NCBI GenBank assembly: GCA_012511425.1
Contig: JAAZGC010000285.1
Coordinates: 1 to 9,601 of the forward strand
Reading direction: 5' to 3'
Length of the DNA stretch: 9,601 nt
DNA from: Clostridiales bacterium
GTDB taxonomy: Bacteria; Bacillota; Clostridia; Oscillospirales; CAG-272
This document shows, one piece after another, positions 6,089 through 9,601 of this stretch. The notes beneath the pieces were generated by a model. The model saw nothing but the letters and a program-made list of their open reading frames with translations. It was not told the origin of the DNA and did no database searches. The translations under genes and the position numbers were made by a program. The stretch's first letter is position 1. The number at the start of each line of letters is the position of its first letter.

Positions 6089-6089
6089 G
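6071..6089 (+). repeat. 8-bp tandem duplication carrying the secA -10 elements
   Basis: Two exact copies of ATGATATA (6071-6078, 6079-6086) followed by ATG. Each copy supplies one extended -10 (TGATATAAT), so the duplication itself creates the second promoter element. Confidence 0.85.
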
Positions 6090-6178
6090 TAAGATAATAT
6101 TTACGCGCTCATTGTTTGTCCGACGTTCGGCGGCAGCTTCTGCGGCGCGAATTTTCATAAAGCAGGTTAATTTAATAT
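6089..6178 (+). other. secA 5' leader with a possible branched hairpin
   Basis: About 80-90 untranslated bases before secA. A GC-rich block between AT-rich flanks can fold with an outer stem CGCGC (6104-6108) / GCGCG (6145-6149) enclosing two short hairpins, CCGA/TCGG (6120-6130) and GCAG/CTGC (6133-6143). The stems are short and the fold is only a possibility. The ribosome site is weak (GCAGGT, 6162-6167, about 11 bases before the ATG). I see no leader peptide with a convincing start site. Confidence 0.35.
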
Positions 6179-9130
6179 ATGTCAAAAAACTTATTCGAAC
6201 TCATCTTCGGAACTTATTCGGAAAGACAGATAAAAAAGCTGATCCCGACGGTCGACGCAATCGAGGCGCTCGCCGACGCATATAAGAAAAAAACCGACGA
6301 GGAGCTTCGCGCTGTCATAGCGGAACAGAGACGTGCCGTTGAAGCCGGCGCCTCGCTCGATGATGTCCTGGTCGAAACCTTCGCCGCTGTCCGCGAAGCG
6401 GCCGACAGAGTTTTAGGCAAGCGCCCCTTCCGCGTTCAGCTGATGGGCGGCATCGTCCTGCATCAGGGGCGGATCGCCGAAATGAAGACCGGTGAAGGAA
6501 AAACCCTTGTCGCAACAATGCCGGCGGTTTTAAATGCGCTTTCCGGCAAGGGCGTTCATATCGTCACCGTAAACGAATACCTCGCAAGGATCGGCATGGA
6601 GGAGATGGGAAGGGTCTATAACTTCCTCGGCCTCACCTGCGGTCTTATAATCCGCGACCAGACCCGTCAGGAAAAGCAGGCTGCATACGGCGCCGATATA
6701 ACCTACGGCACCAATAACGAGTTCGGCTTTGACTATCTGCGCGACAATATGGTCATCTACAAGGAGCAGATGGTTCAGCGCGGCCACAACTTTGCGATTG
6801 TCGACGAAGTCGACTCGATCCTGATAGACGAAGCGCGGACGCCGCTTATCATCTCCGGCGAAGGTGAAGAATCGACGGAAATGTATGTCAAAGCCGACAA
6901 TTTCGTCCGCACCCTCCGCGAGTTCCGCATAAAGGAAGTCGACGACAAGCAGGAGACCGATGATGTCGACGCCGACTATATCGTCGACGAAAAACAGAGA
7001 ACCACCCTGCTCACCGCCTCCGGAATCGCCAAAGCCGAGAAATTCTTCAATGTGGAAAATCTTTCCGACCCGGAAAACTCGGCGCTTCAGCACCACGTTC
7101 AGCAGGCGGTCCGCGCTCACGGCATAATGCACGATGAGATCGACTATGTCGTCAAAGAAAACGAAGTTCTGATCGTCGACGCCTTCACCGGCCGCCTAAT
7201 GCCCGGCCGTCGCTTCAACGACGGTCTGCATCAGGCGATCGAAGCAAAGGAGCGGGTAACCGTTCAGAAGGAGAACAAGACACTTGCGACGATAACCTTC
7301 CAGAACTATTTCCGTTTTTATACAAAGCTTTCCGGCATGACCGGAACCGCCAAGACCGAAGAAGACGAATTCCGCGAGATATATAATCTGGACGTCGTCG
7401 AGATACCGACGAATATGCCGATGATCCGCATCGATCATCCGGACGCCGTCTATAAAAGCAAAAAAGGCAAAAACGACGCGATTATCCGGCAGATAAAGGA
7501 TTGTCACCAAAAGGGTCAGCCGGTGCTCGTCGGAACCGTTTCAATCGAAAAGTCGGAGGAGCTTTCAAGGCTGCTCAAGCTCGACGGAATTGAGCACACC
7601 GTACTCAACGCCAAATACCATGAGCGCGAAGCGGAAATCGTCGCCGGCGCCGGCCGTATCGGCACCGTCACCATCGCGACCAACATGGCGGGGCGCGGCA
7701 CCGACATCATGCTCGGCGGCAATGCCGAGTTTATGGCAAAGCAGGATATGAAGCGGCAGGGATACACCGACGAAATGATAGCCTCCGCCGTTTCCGCCGC
7801 CGAAACCAAGGACGAAGAAATACTCGCATCAAGACAAGTCTTCCGTGAGCTTTATGCGAAATATAAAGCGGAGGTGGCTCCGCTTGCAAAGCAGGTCTGC
7901 GATGCGGGAGGTCTGTTCATCATCGGCACCGAGCGACATGAAGCCCGGCGAATCGACAACCAGCTCCGCGGCCGCTCCGGCCGTCAGGGCGACCCCGGCG
8001 AATCCCGCTTCTTCCTCTCCCTCGAAGACGATCTCATGCGTCTGTTCGGCTCCGAGCGCGTCATCGGCATGGTTGAGCGCCTCGGACTTGAGGAAGATCA
8101 GCCGATCGAAGCGAATATTCTTACAAACTCGATAGAAAACGCACAGAAGCAGCTTGAAGCGCAGAACTTCGCCCGCCGCCGCAACGTCCTTGAATACGAC
8201 GACGTTATGAACCAGCAGCGGACGCTGATTTACAAGCAGCGAATGGAAGTCCTTGACGGCATGGACATCAGGGACGAGATCATCTCGATGATACATAACT
8301 TCATCGACGGCACCGTCGATGCCATCTGCGCCGACGAAAATCCTGAAAACTGGCCGCTTGCGCAGGTAAAGGCTGAAATGCCGTCAATGCTGATAATCGA
8401 AGGCGACTGGAACTTCACAAAGGAACAGAGAAGCTCTCTTACAAGGGACTATCTGAAGCAGCTGCTGCATGACCGCGCCGCCGAAGCCTACAGGGAAAAA
8501 GAGGAGCTGTTCGGAGAAAAGATCCGCGAAGTCGAGCGGGTGGTGCTGCTGCGCTCCGTCGACTCGGAGTGGATGATACATATCGATGCGATGGACGACC
8601 TGAAAGACAGCGTCGGGCTAAACGCCTATGCGCAGAGAAAGCCTATCGACGAATACCGTCTGCTCGGCGCCGATATGTTTGATGAAATGGTTGCGAATAT
8701 TCACGCAAAGACGGTTCGCATGATTTACTCGGTCGTGCCGCGAAGCGAAGTGCGGCGGGTCGAGGTTGCGCATATCACCGGAGAGGGGCTTGAAGGACAG
8801 CGCTCTCAGCCGTCAAAAGCAGGCGGAGGAGCGCCGCCGCTGCCGGTCGCCGGTCAGACGGTCAGGATAAAGACACCCGAAGGTGAAAAGCTCGTAAAAC
8901 TTACCGAAGAACAGGCGTCTCAGCTCCGGGAGCAGATAAAAAGCGGAGCGCTGAAGCCTTCCGGCGGCGAGGCTCCGCGTCCTGCGGGCGGTCTTTCGGA
9001 TACACCGGGATTTGACCCGGTAAAAGGCACTTATATGGGCAAAAAGATAGGCCGCAACGACCCCTGCCCCTGCGGTTCCGGCAAGAAATACAAGAAATGC
9101 CACGGTCTTTCCGACGGCAGCGGCAGCTGA
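6179..9130 (+). CDS. secA: Preprotein translocase ATPase SecA
   Basis: A 983-residue motor that pushes unfolded preproteins through SecYEG using ATP. Domains in order: nucleotide-binding domain 1 with Walker A MKTGEGKT (102-109) and Walker B VDEVD (208-212); the preprotein cross-linking region inside it (about 225-370); nucleotide-binding domain 2 with SGMTGTAKTEEDEF (385-398), NMAGRGTDI (502-510) and LRGRSGRQGDPG (596-607); the helical scaffold and wing domains (about 620-850), including the scaffold motif VDSEWMIHIDAMDDL (794-808); a flexible linker; and a SEC-C zinc motif CPCGSGKKYKKCH with ligands Cys963, Cys965, Cys974, His975, used for SecB or ribosome/membrane contact. It is longer than the B. 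subtilis (841) and E. coli (901) proteins because of an insert at about 514-576 and a long linker (about 861-955). All catalytic motifs are intact. The start follows a weak SD; the sequence begins as the family does. Confidence 0.98.
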   Translation: MSKNLFELIFGTYSERQIKKLIPTVDAIEALADAYKKKTDEELRAVIAEQRRAVEAGASLDDVLVETFAAVREAADRVLGKRPFRVQLMGGIVLHQGRIAEMKTGEGKTLVATMPAVLNALSGKGVHIVTVNEYLARIGMEEMGRVYNFLGLTCGLIIRDQTRQEKQAAYGADITYGTNNEFGFDYLRDNMVIYKEQMVQRGHNFAIVDEVDSILIDEARTPLIISGEGEESTEMYVKADNFVRTLREFRIKEVDDKQETDDVDADYIVDEKQRTTLLTASGIAKAEKFFNVENLSDPENSALQHHVQQAVRAHGIMHDEIDYVVKENEVLIVDAFTGRLMPGRRFNDGLHQAIEAKERVTVQKENKTLATITFQNYFRFYTKLSGMTGTAKTEEDEFREIYNLDVVEIPTNMPMIRIDHPDAVYKSKKGKNDAIIRQIKDCHQKGQPVLVGTVSIEKSEELSRLLKLDGIEHTVLNAKYHEREAEIVAGAGRIGTVTIATNMAGRGTDIMLGGNAEFMAKQDMKRQGYTDEMIASAVSAAETKDEEILASRQVFRELYAKYKAEVAPLAKQVCDAGGLFIIGTERHEARRIDNQLRGRSGRQGDPGESRFFLSLEDDLMRLFGSERVIGMVERLGLEEDQPIEANILTNSIENAQKQLEAQNFARRRNVLEYDDVMNQQRTLIYKQRMEVLDGMDIRDEIISMIHNFIDGTVDAICADENPENWPLAQVKAEMPSMLIIEGDWNFTKEQRSSLTRDYLKQLLHDRAAEAYREKEELFGEKIREVERVVLLRSVDSEWMIHIDAMDDLKDSVGLNAYAQRKPIDEYRLLGADMFDEMVANIHAKTVRMIYSVVPRSEVRRVEVAHITGEGLEGQRSQPSKAGGGAPPLPVAGQTVRIKTPEGEKLVKLTEEQASQLREQIKSGALKPSGGEAPRPAGGLSDTPGFDPVKGTYMGKKIGRNDPCPCGSGKKYKKCHGLSDGSGS

Positions 9131-9131
9131 C

Positions 9132-9601
9132 ATGGGTTTCGGTCTGCTTTTCATCGCCCACCTTACGCTGTTTTTCTGCCGGGGGGTGGATGTTTTTCCC
9201 GACGTTTTGGGATATCTGCTTATTCTTGCCGCTTTAACAAAGCTGCGCCCGTATGCGCCCCGGCGTTTCGGTGCCGCCGTATACCTGATTTATGCAGCGC
9301 TGCCGGTATCGGCTCTGAATGACGGGCTGGGTATTTATCTTGCGATAACCAAGTCCGATCCGACCTTGTTCAAGACCGTCGTATCGGCGCTTTCGGCTGC
9401 TTTGATGCTTGCGGTATATGTCTTCATAATCCTCGGGATAATTTATATCGCACGGGATGTAAGCAATTACAAAGTCGAGCGCCGGGCTTTGCGCTCCCTT
9501 GTTTATACGGCGATTTTCGCCGCAATGAGCGTTATCTCGATGATGTCGGCGCTGATGCCGCCTGATGCCGGCGCCGCGTTCAATTCGATGTATATTCTTT
9601 A
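9132..9601 (+). CDS. Unrecognised multi-pass membrane protein (3' truncated)
   Basis: The frame opens with ATG one base after the secA stop and stays open to the window end (156 codons). I do not recognise a named family. The protein is very hydrophobic: probable membrane segments at about residues 3-16, 25-36 (short, following DVFPDVLGYLL), 46-62, 83-106 and 120-142, with a basic loop between the last two (RDVSNYKVERRALR). The DxFPDxxGYLL stretch after the first segment resembles the N-termini of uncharacterised clostridial membrane proteins I recall, without known function. There is no Shine-Dalgarno, only GGCAGC repeats within the secA end, so translation is probably coupled to secA termination. 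No function is proposed. That it is a real gene is likely from the hydrophobic periodicity and tight spacing. Confidence 0.75.
   Translation, partial: MGFGLLFIAHLTLFFCRGVDVFPDVLGYLLILAALTKLRPYAPRRFGAAVYLIYAALPVSALNDGLGIYLAITKSDPTLFKTVVSALSAALMLAVYVFIILGIIYIARDVSNYKVERRALRSLVYTAIFAAMSVISMMSALMPPDAGAAFNSMYIL

Noticed and set aside
6071..6092. Minimal start-stop frames (ATG ATA TAA) in the secA promoter repeat
   Set aside because: They arise from the repeat itself, lie at or before the predicted transcript starts and have no ribosome site.
6530..7132. Long antisense open frame opposite secA
   Set aside because: It lies wholly within the highly conserved secA coding sequence, with composition typical of a reverse-strand shadow.

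Overview
The window reads as a stretch of conserved housekeeping genes from an anaerobic, Clostridia-type Bacillota, moderately GC-rich in its coding parts. Three things point there. The gene order decarboxylase - darA - holB - ricT - (ferredoxin) - trmN6 - rsmI is a shortened form of the Bacillus subtilis yaaO-tmk-yaaQ-yaaR-holB-yaaT-yabA-yabB-yazA-yabC cluster. A clostridial-type 2[4Fe-4S] ferredoxin sits inside it. The SecA is long, with a helical insert of the kind common in Clostridia. The genus cannot be read from the sequence. All genes are on the + strand and coding density is high; the longest gap is 208 bases.

Layout. (1) 1-3602: 3' end of a PLP-dependent Orn/Lys/Arg decarboxylase-family gene, then darA (cyclic-di-AMP-binding PII-like protein), holB (clamp-loader delta-prime) and ricT (PSP1 / Y-complex subunit), spaced 11-42 bases apart and probably co-transcribed. 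(2) 3638-3917: a compact, insulated unit with a near-consensus sigma-A promoter, a strong Shine-Dalgarno, a 57-residue ferredoxin and an intrinsic terminator. (3) 3931-6013: trmN6-like methyltransferase, rsmI (16S rRNA C1402 2'-O-methyltransferase) and a cysteine-rich Fur-family regulator, tightly packed and closed by a second strong terminator. (4) 6053-9601: a promoter region with a tandemly duplicated extended -10, an approximately 80-90 base leader, secA (983 residues), and the start of an unrecognised membrane protein one base after the secA stop, cut by the window end.

The genes serve core processes: second-messenger sensing (DarA), replication (HolB), RNA processing (RicT), ribosome and probably tRNA modification (RsmI, TrmN6), metal-responsive regulation (Fur family) and protein export (SecA). 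I see no mobile element, CRISPR array, tRNA, rRNA or defence system, and nothing that amounts to a clearly new system. The points most worth a second look are the ferredoxin next to the Fe-S-binding RicT, the delta-prime subunit lacking its zinc module, the long charge-segregated tails on RicT, the duplicated -10 element before secA, and the loss of several usual members of the cluster.
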